Assembly (NCBI RefSeq): GCF_023195925.1 | Contig: NZ_JALPRE010000007.1 | Location: forward strand, 310,001-374,000 | Direction: 5' to 3' | Length of the DNA: 64,000 nt | DNA from: Aquimarina acroporae | GTDB taxonomy: Bacteria > Bacteroidota > Bacteroidia > Flavobacteriales > Flavobacteriaceae | Part shown: in pieces, positions 17,642 through 27,300 of the stretch | Numbering within the stretch: position 1 is the first letter of the stretch | Layout of the letters: every line of letters begins with the position of its first letter | The notes under the pieces: model-generated | Databases searched by the model: none | What the model was told of the DNA's origin: nothing | The model's input: the letters and a program-made list of their open reading frames with translations, nothing else | Position numbers and translations under genes: made by a program

Positions 17642-17779
17642 CTTATAATACGTTATAATTCACCTTTTAACAAGTGTTACACCTTTAACCATACAACATT
17701 CTAATCTTCAAAAAACTAAACTCCCTGTAATTTTTGTACTTTACTCTCGACGAAAACGGCTAAAATCATCATTCTTACT

Positions 17780-18649
17780 ATGAAACAATTGTTCTTTTTA
17801 GGCACACTATTCATTCATCTACTTTCTTTTGCCCAACAAAAAGAGGTCACTATCACCATCGATCCAATTGCTGAAAATATTTACATGTTAACCGGACAAG
17901 GAGGAAACATCGGTATTTTCAAAAATGAAAAGGGATTGTTTATTATAGATGATCAATTTGCAAGATTATCAGAAAAAATTCTTACCAACTTAAAAACAAT
18001 AAGCGACCAACCTGTAACCATGGTAATTAACACACATTTTCATGGAGATCATACTGGAGGCAATGAAAATATGTCTAACCAAGGAGCCACTATCTTTGCG
18101 CAAAAAAATGTGAGAACCCGCATGCAAAATCGTCAAAGAGAAAAGGGCAACATTAGTACAGCATCATTACCGGTTATTACATTCGACGAAGGCTTACAAC
18201 TATATTTTGACAACGAAAACATTCAAGCCTTTCATGTGCATAATGCCCATACAGACGGAGATGCTTTAATCTATTTTGCCACAGGAAATGTACTCCATAT
18301 GGGAGACACTTTTTTTAATGGCAGATACCCATACATAGACTTAAATTCTGGAGGAAGTATTCAAGGGTATATTAAAGCTTCAGAAAAAGCGCTCTTACTC
18401 ATTAATAAAGACACCAAAATTATTCCTGGCCATGGCCCTTTAGCAACCAAGAAAGACTTAGAGATTTTTCTGAGTATGCTAAAAGAAATTACATCTAAAA
18501 TTCAAAAGGAAATTGATGCTGGTAAATCTGAAGAAGAGGTTACCAACAACGAATCCTTAACTTCAAGCTATGACAGCAAAGGTTTCGGAAGTGGGTTTAT
18601 TAATCCCGAAAGAATGCGTAAAACAATATATCTAAGCTTAACCAAATAG
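17780..18649 (+). CDS. Secreted metallo-beta-lactamase-fold hydrolase
   Basis: 289 residues with a signal peptide (about 1-19, ending SFAQ). The zinc motif HFHGDH spans residues 86-91 in NTHFHGDHTGG; further ligands are likely the histidine in AHTDGDALIYF and the histidine in IIPGHGP. It is closest in appearance to the broad periplasmic MBL-fold (QSS/subclass B-like) hydrolases; the true substrate cannot be read from sequence and it should not be called a beta-lactamase without assay. Divergent from cyoE and convergent with the TonB gene, sharing a bidirectional terminator. Confidence 0.85.
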   Translation: MKQLFFLGTLFIHLLSFAQQKEVTITIDPIAENIYMLTGQGGNIGIFKNEKGLFIIDDQFARLSEKILTNLKTISDQPVTMVINTHFHGDHTGGNENMSNQGATIFAQKNVRTRMQNRQREKGNISTASLPVITFDEGLQLYFDNENIQAFHVHNAHTDGDALIYFATGNVLHMGDTFFNGRYPYIDLNSGGSIQGYIKASEKALLLINKDTKIIPGHGPLATKKDLEIFLSMLKEITSKIQKEIDAGKSEEEVTNNESLTSSYDSKGFGSGFINPERMRKTIYLSLTK

Positions 18650-18665
18650 GACATTATTTTATTTA

Positions 18666-18692
18666 AAAAGGCCCGCTTATAGCAGGCCTTTT
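18666..18692. terminator. Bidirectional terminator between MBL gene and TonB gene
   Basis: AAAAGGCC/GGCCTTTT stem with a short inner GC pair and a single mismatch, T runs on both strands. It lies 16 bases after the plus-strand stop and just before the minus-strand stop. Confidence 0.8.
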
Positions 18693-18697
18693 ATTTT

Positions 18698-19441
18698 CTA
18701 ACTTTGTATTTTAAACACAATAGGTAATTGATATTTTACAATTACGGGAGTTCCCCTTTGTTTCCCTGGTGTCATTTGCGGGAACAAACCTATTACTCGC
18801 TTTGCTTCTTTCTCCAACTTTGGATGTGGCGCTCTTACCTGAATGTTACTAATAAGTCCATCTGTACCTACCTCAAACAGAGCATAAATCCTTTGTACTC
18901 CTGTTAAACCATACCGCTCTCCCAGGTCGGTATTAAACTTCTTTGAGATAATTCTGGCTATTTTCTCAGAAAAACATTTTGCTTTTTCTTTGTTTGTAGC
19001 CAAAGTTTCACAACCAGGAAAAACCGGAACGTCTTCAACAGCAATAAAAGGAACCTTTTCTACCGGTTTATCGATTGGCTCCACATCGTCAATGTCCCCT
19101 GGAGAAATAGGTGCTTTTTTTGTAGAAGGATCATTTTTAAATTCTTCTTTTGCATTTGTAAGTTCAGTATCATCATCTATCACCTTAAACTTATTGGGTT
19201 CAACAATCGGTTTCGATTGTTTTACTGCAACCACTTTTTCTTTTGGAGGCTCGTACATTTTATACACTCCATCCCAAACATTTTGTTCGGGTTCAAAAAC
19301 AGTTTGTTGTGGTGGTTTAACAATGGGTGCAGCGGTATACACCTCGAACATTACATAAGTAAATAAAAGACTTGCAATAAGTCCAATCTGAAAGTTCACC
19401 AATGGACTTTTTCGTACATTAGCGTCATGCTTGTTACTCAT
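18698..19441 (-). CDS. Energy transducer TonB family protein (copy 2)
   Basis: 247 residues: N-terminal TM (about 15-35), a periplasmic linker rich in proline, lysine and glutamate, and a C-terminal TonB domain (about 150-247) ending MTPGKQRGTPVIVKYQLPIVFKI. TonB transmits proton-motive energy to outer-membrane receptors. It is paralogous to the next upstream gene, sharing FAVIE/FIAVEDVP-type motif, PVFPGCE, GL.GV.RIYA and PHP.LEKEA.RV. The linker lacks the long polyproline run of the paralogue. A strong terminator lies upstream, so it may need its own promoter, which I cannot identify. Confidence 0.9.
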   Translation of the reverse strand: MSNKHDANVRKSPLVNFQIGLIASLLFTYVMFEVYTAAPIVKPPQQTVFEPEQNVWDGVYKMYEPPKEKVVAVKQSKPIVEPNKFKVIDDDTELTNAKEEFKNDPSTKKAPISPGDIDDVEPIDKPVEKVPFIAVEDVPVFPGCETLATNKEKAKCFSEKIARIISKKFNTDLGERYGLTGVQRIYALFEVGTDGLISNIQVRAPHPKLEKEAKRVIGLFPQMTPGKQRGTPVIVKYQLPIVFKIQS

Positions 19442-19497
19442 ATTATTTAGTTTTAACGTTACAATTAATTACTAAATCAACAAGCATACCAAAAAAG

Positions 19498-19523
19498 AAC
19501 CCCGTTACAGCTGTAACGGGGTT
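19498..19523 (-). terminator. Terminator after the first TonB gene
   Basis: A perfect 26-base palindrome with arms AACCCCGTTACAG and CTGTAACGGGGTT, followed on the minus strand by TTCTTTTTT. It lies about 28 bases after the stop. Confidence 0.85.
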
Positions 19524-19550
19524 TGTATATTAACTAAATGTTATGTTTTC

Positions 19551-20276
19551 TTAGTCCTGCACTTGGAAAACGATTGGTAAAGAATACAGTACACCAACTG
19601 CTTTTCCTCTTTGTTTTCCTGGAGTCATTTTAGGTAATAACTTTACAACTCTTTGTGCTTCTTTTTCTAATCTTGGGTGCGGCCCTCTAGCCTGAACACC
19701 AACGATATTACCAGCTCTATCAATTTTAAATCTCACATAGATTCTATTTACTCCTGATAATCCTAATTCACTACCAAGTTCTGTATTAAATTTACGGTTA
19801 ACAAATTTCTTAACCTTATCACTCATACATTTCTTTTTAGCAGCATTTCCTCCAGCATTTTCACAACCAGGGAAGATTGGCACATTCTCGATCACTGCGA
19901 AAGGTACATCTGCAATCTCTTCTTCTTCTTCAACATCTTCTACCTCTTCTACTTCTACTATTTCTTCTTCTTGGTTAGTTTCTGTAGACTCAATAATTGT
20001 TTCTTCTACCTCTTCTTCATCTTCAACGACATCGATAACCTCTGGAGCAGGCGGTGGCGGTGGTGGCGGTGGTGGAGTGTTTAAGTTTTGAGTAATTGGC
20101 ACATCTTCTTCTTCTAGTTCATCAAGATTTACCTGACCAATATCAATATTACTTCTATCATAAGTCTTCCATTCAATTCCTCGCCATGTGATAAAAAGTA
20201 CTAAAATAAGTCCCAATTGAAGGAACAAGGTACTTCTTTTGCTTAAATCTGCTTTAGGATTTTTCTTCGGTTCCAT
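19551..20276 (-). CDS. Energy transducer TonB family protein (copy 1)
   Basis: 241 residues: N-terminal TM (about 15-33), then a nine-proline run near residues 68-76, a glutamate/valine-rich acidic linker (about 80-125), and the C-terminal TonB domain with VPIFPGCE, LSGVNRIYVRFKIDRAGN and the ending LPIVFQVQD. The polyproline and acidic linker would span the periplasm. A promoter candidate at 20300-20331 and a terminator at 19498-19523 make it a single-gene transcript. Confidence 0.93.
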   Translation of the reverse strand: MEPKKNPKADLSKRSTLFLQLGLILVLFITWRGIEWKTYDRSNIDIGQVNLDELEEEDVPITQNLNTPPPPPPPPPAPEVIDVVEDEEEVEETIIESTETNQEEEIVEVEEVEDVEEEEEIADVPFAVIENVPIFPGCENAGGNAAKKKCMSDKVKKFVNRKFNTELGSELGLSGVNRIYVRFKIDRAGNIVGVQARGPHPRLEKEAQRVVKLLPKMTPGKQRGKAVGVLYSLPIVFQVQD

Positions 20277-20299
20277 AATTATATTACGTTATAGGATTG

Positions 20300-20331
20300 C
20301 TAAAATAGCTAAATTCTTTTGTAAATTCCAA
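20300..20331 (-). promoter_or_regulatory. Candidate promoter of TonB copy 1
   Basis: On the minus strand TTG (20329-20331), a 21-base spacer, then TATTTTAG (20300-20307), one mismatch to TAnnTTTG. It lies about 24 bases before the ATG. Confidence 0.45.
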
Positions 20332-20397
20332 GTAAAGACAAAAATGTAAAACAAAAAATAGGTTTTTTAACTTTTATCTTGTCGAGGAAATTATATC

Positions 20398-20423
20398 AAA
20401 CACATGAAATCAATCAAGTGTTT
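20398..20423 (-). terminator. Possible weak terminator at the end of the VanZ gene
   Basis: Ten-base stem with one mismatch and a six-base loop, overlapping the VanZ stop codon. The T-rich tail is poor, so it may only be a 3'-end stabilising hairpin. Confidence 0.3.
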
Positions 20424-20844
20424 ACTCTGCAGAGCTTTTTCTTTTGCTTAACTTAATTATTTTATTTTCAAATACTTTCAATAAAATAACTGCAAAAATT
20501 ATACCACTAGTATTAGCGATCACATCGTACCAATCTGAACTTCGGTAAGTGGTTAGGAGCATTTGTAATATTTCCATCAAACCACCGTAAAAAAAACCAA
20601 AAATTGATGCTTTTACCATACTCTGTGTAAAGTTTTCTTTTCTTTTTTCCGAAAAAAACAAGAATAAAAACCATACAATAGCAAAGACAAAATATGCAAT
20701 ACAATGTGCTATTTTATCACTTCCATCAACCCTGATATTAACTGGTAGAATAAATTTTGCCAGAGAAGCCCAAGTGATCACACAGGTATATAAAATTGCT
20801 TGTGCAAAAAGATAGTTATGCCCCAATAACTTCTTTATACCCAT
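20422..20844 (-). CDS. VanZ-like family membrane protein
   Basis: 140 residues with four TM helices. The VanZ pattern is visible as [20 protein letters not shown] in helix II and [15 protein letters not shown] with a later [15 protein letters not shown]. The conserved acidic and asparagine positions ([17 protein letters not shown]) fit the family. Function of stand-alone VanZ proteins is poorly defined; the founding member gives low-level teicoplanin resistance. Its first 29 bases overlap the end of gcvH in another frame, indicating translational coupling. Confidence 0.88.
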   Translation of the reverse strand: MGIKKLLGHNYLFAQAILYTCVITWASLAKFILPVNIRVDGSDKIAHCIAYFVFAIVWFLFLFFSEKRKENFTQSMVKASIFGFFYGGLMEILQMLLTTYRSSDWYDVIANTSGIIFAVILLKVFENKIIKLSKRKSSAE

Positions 20845-21196
20845 CTGCAGATAATAAACTATCGATTTGAGAGGTATCAGATATTTTGATCTTTACCATC
20901 CACCCTTCTCCATACGGATCAGAATTTACAAGTTCTGGGTCACTTTCTAGAGTTTCATTAAACTCGATAATCTCTCCTGATACAGGAATAAACAAATCTG
21001 AAACTGTTTTTACTGCTTCAACAGTACCAAAAACCTCTTCCTGGTCTAATTCTTCTCCTACTGTTTCAACTTCGACATATACTATGTCTCCAAGTTCGCC
21101 TTGTGCAAAATCTGTAATACCTACAGTAGCAATGTCGCCATCAATTTTTACCCACTCGTGATCCTTGGTGTACTTTAATTCTGAAGGAATATTCAT
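20816..21196 (-). CDS. gcvH: Glycine cleavage system H protein
   Basis: 126 residues, full length. The lipoylated lysine is K63 in [35 protein letters not shown] and [14 protein letters not shown] are diagnostic. It shuttles the aminomethyl group between the P, T and L proteins, none of which is in this window. It lies 134 bases downstream of sprA and overlaps the VanZ gene. A possible -7 element TATTTTCG (one mismatch) lies at 21233-21240. Confidence 0.96.
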   Translation of the reverse strand: MNIPSELKYTKDHEWVKIDGDIATVGITDFAQGELGDIVYVEVETVGEELDQEEVFGTVEAVKTVSDLFIPVSGEIIEFNETLESDPELVNSDPYGEGWMVKIKISDTSQIDSLLSADGYKEVIGA

Positions 21197-21330
21197 CCGA
21201 AAAAAATATTTATACGTTGTTACTATTTGCGACGAAAATAGCTCTTATTTATTAGATTTTTGAAAAACCCATCTAAAAATTATCAAAAAATGATTGTCGA
21301 TAACATTTATCTCATAAGAATTAAAATTTC

Positions 21331-24300
21331 TTAATTACCGAAGTTATATCTCAATGTAAATCCTCCTCGAATAGTTGTTTGAGGAAACGCTGTTGATATC
21401 GAATATTCTGAAAACGTGTGATCATAGAAGAACAAAGCCGTTAGATTTTTACTTAATGCATAATCTGCAGTAAGCTTAAGCCCATAAATGTCTTGCCCTG
21501 CCGTAACCTGAGTATTGTCAAGATCTAAATATCGTATTAATGTTTCATTTTGGCGTAACGATACATCTGCCCTTAGGTTAAGATCGCTCTTAATCACTTT
21601 TTTTCTACCTGAAATTCGGGTAGCAAAAGTAAGATCTTGTAAACGATACCCTAACCCAAGAATATATTCATTACCTTGAATCTCGGTGAGCAGATTATTA
21701 TCAAAACTCAAAGACAATGCACGGTCTTTCTTCCATTCTGCAAGAATTTTGATAGAATTTTTCATTTCCATATCCAATCGCACCAAGGGACTAAACTGCT
21801 CTGTTAAGTTAATATTTGAATACAATATTGGATTTCGAAAATTATCAGCTTCATCTAATTCACTATTATTGAATTCGAGGTTTGTTCTAAACTGATTAAT
21901 GGTATAATTTGCTCTATAACCATGTGCTACTGAAAAACGTTTAAAACGTTTCTTGAACCACTTCAAATTCATTAAACCAGTATACTTAATATCCCAGTTT
22001 GGTAGCGGAACATCTCTGAAAGCTCCTTTTTGCACACTCTCTGCACTACCTCCTGTATAGGCCGCTAAAAACGCTGGTAATAATACCGCCTGATTAGTCC
22101 TACCAAATCCTCTAGGAAAACCATCTTCCCCAACATCATTAGGATCATTACCTCGATCAAGAGCCAAACGTCTTGCAATAATTAATCTGTTTTCTTTGAA
22201 TTTTTCAAAAGCTTCTGAAGAAAACGCATCACTCTTCTGGAAAGCCGTTTTGATTAATAACGTAGAAATTGTAAAGTTTCCGAATACATTTGGAGTAAGA
22301 GAAGTATATGGATCATCCTGATCTATAGAAACACCATCACCTTCTAAATTCACCCTGAAGTTTTCGGTAAACGTTTCTGAATAATTTCGATTAGCACTAA
22401 TATCAATCTTAAGATCTTTTAGCAATCCGATAGAAGCCTGAACATTAAGCTGTCTTCCTTCTACTTCCTGATACTGCTGATTAAAATCTTGATATAAGGT
22501 AAGCCAACCATTACGTGCAGCTATATCTCGTATCTCTGATTGACTACCAAATGTAAATCCTACTGTAGGTTTTAAGGTTCCTACAAACCCAGGCTCTCTA
22601 ACATAACCAGGCAAGAATATTCCATTATCCTGTTGATAATTTACATTTACCTTTTTTACCGCTGTTACCAGCCCTATAAGGGTATTATATGCTTTATCAC
22701 CAACACTCAATTTACTCTTTACTCGCTTAGGTTTCTTTTTACCTTTTGCAGCTTCTTTCCCATCTTCAGCAGTACCTTTTGCTCCAACTTTTGGTTTTGG
22801 TTTCTTTCTTCCAGGCTTTTTCTTGGTAAGTCCTACATACTTATATAAAGTATTCATATCTAAAGAACCATTTACCGTATGCACATTTGCGTTTTGAACG
22901 GTATTTCCTAAGTCAGGAATCCCTTCTAAAGTCTTCAACGCTTCACTTCCTTTTACCCACTGAAAATCTGCATTATAAGAGTAGGTAGCTCTCATGAACT
23001 TAAACAAAGGTATTTTGTTTAAAGGCACTTCATAATTCACCTGAAGTTGTTGACTATGGGTATTCGGATCTCCAATATCAAAGAAACCACTCCATACATC
23101 TATTGTATTATCAACTTCATTATTTTCATCTATGAAGTTCTTAACGATGCGATTATTTGCAGAAGTAAAATTAAAGTTAAGAGATTTTGTTAGGTTATAA
23201 TTAATTCCGAATTGCCAATCGAAAAGGAAATTTCGTTGGTATAATGTTGGCAACCTAATATCATCTGGCCCCAAAGTAATATCCCTAAAAATTTGTTCGT
23301 TGTATTGCCTATTTATGTTTGAGTTTACAGAAATACTGGTAGGCAATAAATTGAAATTAAAATCTTTGATAAGATCAAAATATTTGCTCTTCCCAAGGAA
23401 TTTAACTTTCTTAAAAGGATTAACTTCTTTAGGCTGAAAGCTAAAGTCATATGTTGCTCCAACTCGTACATTTTGATCTAAAGATTTCTCGATTTCAAAA
23501 TCACGGTGATCTGTTTGATTATATGTTCCTGAAAACGTAAAGTTTTCTACATCATAAGGCATAGGCTTACTATCACCCGTCCTTTCCTTACGTAATCCTA
23601 TAACATTAAAACTTTGTCTTTTTGTATAATCTGTAGATTGTCTTTCTATTCTTTCTTTTTCTTCTGGATCTGTAATATTATCTAACCTATCCTGAAGCTC
23701 TAAATCCTGAAACTCTGGATCAAATTGTGGAGTTATTAATTCTTCTCCTCTACTATAATTAAACGGAATCTGTACGCCCCATTTTTTAGGTAATAATTGC
23801 CCTAGATTGACATTGGTGGTAAGATCATACTGCCTAAAATCTTCACGACTTCTTTCATTTGGCCCTTGTTCTATTCCTCCAAACCCAATAGTACTTATTC
23901 TACCAGAAGCACTTACATTAGCAAAGTCTGCAACGTTGGCATCCATATTAGCCACAGCAGCCCAACCCCCTCTATTTTTAAGGTCGGTAAGGCGCATTTC
24001 ATTAAACCACACAGTACCCGATTGGTCGGCTCCACTATTATTTTTGATACCTACCATCATAACACGTACATCACCAAAATTAGGATTTCCTTTAATCCCT
24101 ACTCTTAAATTATTGGGTCCATCAAAGAAATTAAGATCGGTTGCACTAAGAGCTTGATTTCCCAAGACATTCGATTTGATTTCCTGAAGAAATTCAAGAG
24201 GTAAACTCAACCTATTTGCAGCAGGCCAAGCTTGCTCTGGAGTTGGATTTAGAATTAATCTATCGGTAACCTCTAATGGAAGTTCTATTTGGTAAAAGTT

Positions 24301-27300
24301 ATTGGTGAAATCATTACCCATTCTCACAAAGGCGGTAAGATCTCCATCTGCCAAAGGCACTCCTGTCGGCAACTCTTCGGCATGTAAAAACAACTCAAGA
24401 TTCTCATACTGCCTCATATCTACATTGAAGTTCTTATACACCCCTCTTGAATCTTCAGACTGAAGATTACTTACAGAAAGTGCTAAAGATCGTTCATCTT
24501 CTCGTATGATATTATTGTTGTTATTAAGTTGTTCTCGAACAACTCCTGGAGGAGTTGTATAATTATCGGTCTCCTCTGTACTTACCGAAGTAACTACTAC
24601 TTCGTTATCTCCAAACACGTTTAAACCACTTGTTGGATCATTAGTTTGGTTTCCTAATAATATATATCTCCTATAATCTCCTCTAACCAAATCCATTGTA
24701 CCAAAACGTAGTAAAACAGGCACATCAAAATCTGTTAGATACATTCTCATGAAACGTATCGATCTAAAATCACTAATGTTAAATGAGGCAGTAGGCTCAT
24801 AAATAGGCACCTTAAAACGCACCCATCTTGTTTCGATTAATCGACCACCTACATTAGTTTCCTGCGGAGGCGGAGCATCAGAAATAAAACCTGTACCTCC
24901 ATCATTACCAATATCCATACCTGCAAAAATAGGCACCTCATATTCGAAGTAACTATTAATAGTATTCATGGTATTATCTCTATTTACATCTTCTGCTGTA
25001 GGAAAAGTGGTATTACCTCTATCATCATTGGTCACATCTGTAGGAGAGTTACCTTGTGTTCCGTTATAATTTCTATATCGCTCTACAATATCACTCCCAG
25101 GTGCTTGCAGGAAGTAAGTATAATTATCACCAGAAGGGTCATCTAAAGATTGGAAAGCAGCAAACTCTGGCTTTGACTTTTCTTCTGCATCACTAAGTCC
25201 GTCGAAACCAGCATCCTGATCTGTTCTTGCCTGCCCTTCTGAATCGAATGCATAAATCAAGGACTGGTTTACTGGCACTCTAGCATATTCAGTATCAACC
25301 GTCCCACCAGTATTTCCTTGAGTTGGCAATCCGTTCTCGTATTGCTTTCTTCCATCCTTTAAAACATCTTCACTAATATTACCCAAGTTGAATACAATAG
25401 TACCACTAGTAGCTTCGGTAAGTGGCTCTTGATTTCCATTAGTTCCTCTAAAAAACGGATCCATCACCCAAAACTCAATAAACTCTACATTGGCCTGTTC
25501 AAAATTTGTTGATGTCAACTGTCGAGTAACTCCCGCAAAGTTTTGTTCGGGATCGGGAGTGGGTAATGTACTTCCTGGGGCATAAGCAGGATTAAAATTA
25601 TACTGTCCTCTAGTACCTGGTTCATAATTTAAATCCAGCGTAAACAATGCCAATGACTGCCCTTGAGCAATATCGGTTTCAGGAAATATTTCATCTATAA
25701 ACACCCTACGTGTTCTGTTAGAAGCTAAACTTTCTTCACTTATACCGCTAGGTCTATTTCCACTATAAAAAATAGGATCGATAGAGTACCATGACATTTT
25801 AGCTCTTCGATATCCAGATTCTAAACCATCTACAATAGTCTGACTATTTATATTACTTGGATCACCAAAACCAATAGGGATACTAGACAGCTCCCATGAT
25901 AAAGGAGAAGACACATCAATTCTGGTTTGCGCTCCCTCAAAATCATCTATATATGTAGTAACCTTACCATCAAAATCAGCTCCTTTGGGAGCACCAGCGA
26001 TAAGATAAGCTCCTTCCGCCCTTACAGAAACATTAGAAGGTACGTCGGTATCGATATTGGGTAATTTATTTACCATTCTTGTTAAGAAAGGTACTTCGGT
26101 AGCATAGTTTAAATTAAATCCTAAAATAGTGTTGTTAATTGGCTCAAAATCATAGCTTGATTTTTGTGTGATTGGCCTTTCATTTAAATTCAAGAAAGTA
26201 CCTCCAATAACAAAATCATCACTGAATTTATGCTCAACATTTAAACCGGTAAATCGTTTGGTTTGCTGTCCAAATACTGCATTATTTTCTGTTGAAACCT
26301 GAATTGGAGTATTAGAAGCCAACAGAGATTCATCAAGAATATTAACTCTTCCTAATTGGTAATTTACGGTATAATCAACCCCTTCTTGCAATACTCTTCC
26401 TCCAGCTGTAACAGTTACTGATCCTTGAGGCACATTAAACGCCCCGAGAGGAATCCCGTCCTGACCAGATGATTTATACCTACCCTTTAATTGAAAATAG
26501 TTTTTGTTTGCAGATTGCTGCTCTGCCACTACCTTTGTTTGGGTATATAAATCTCTAAATACATATTCTGCCTGGTTAGGGTTATATGTATTGGGATCAT
26601 TATAATTTGCTCCTGCCGGACCATTATCTAACTTGTCAAATAAGTGTTCCCCAAATGGCTCGATCGTTGTAAATATGATTCGACCATTTTCGGTATCTAC
26701 TGTAATCCCTGGCACGTAATCAAAAAAACCATCACCTCCAGAAACAGGGTCATTGTTAGGATTAAGTCGATCGAGATTAAATACTTTTAAAAGTGTAGTT
26801 TGCTCAACATCATCCGGCAATGGCACTGTTGATCCTTCTGCAGCTGTAATATAGTTTAACGGAGACGGATTTGTATATAAAATATTCAGCCTAAAATCAT
26901 TTTGCTCAAGTCTAAATGCACCAGTACTATAGATGTTCTTCATCATCAGATCCCAAATCGGCAGATTTACATTGGTAATCGGACTTTTAAGCATTTTTAC
27001 TATCAAACTTTGACTGGACCCAATCTCTGTTCCCCCAGTCGTATCTCCCGTATCTCCTACGGTTGCATCAACACCGTCATTTGCGAATTCACCCACCTGA
27101 AATACTTGTCCGCCAACGGTGTACTGAAATGCAACAGCCAAAACCTCATCGTTATTTAAACGTTGATTTAAAGAAATATACCCTAGCTGTGTATTTAGGG
27201 TATACTCTGTAGTATTTAGTTTTCTCGCGTTTTCCAATATTGCGTAATCAAAACCTTCATTGAAATTAGCAATAGGACCTATAAATCCTTGCTGGATAGT

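Noticed and set aside
17780..18649. A true beta-lactamase
   Set aside because: Only the fold motifs are shared; signal peptide and HxHxDH occur in many hydrolases of other function.
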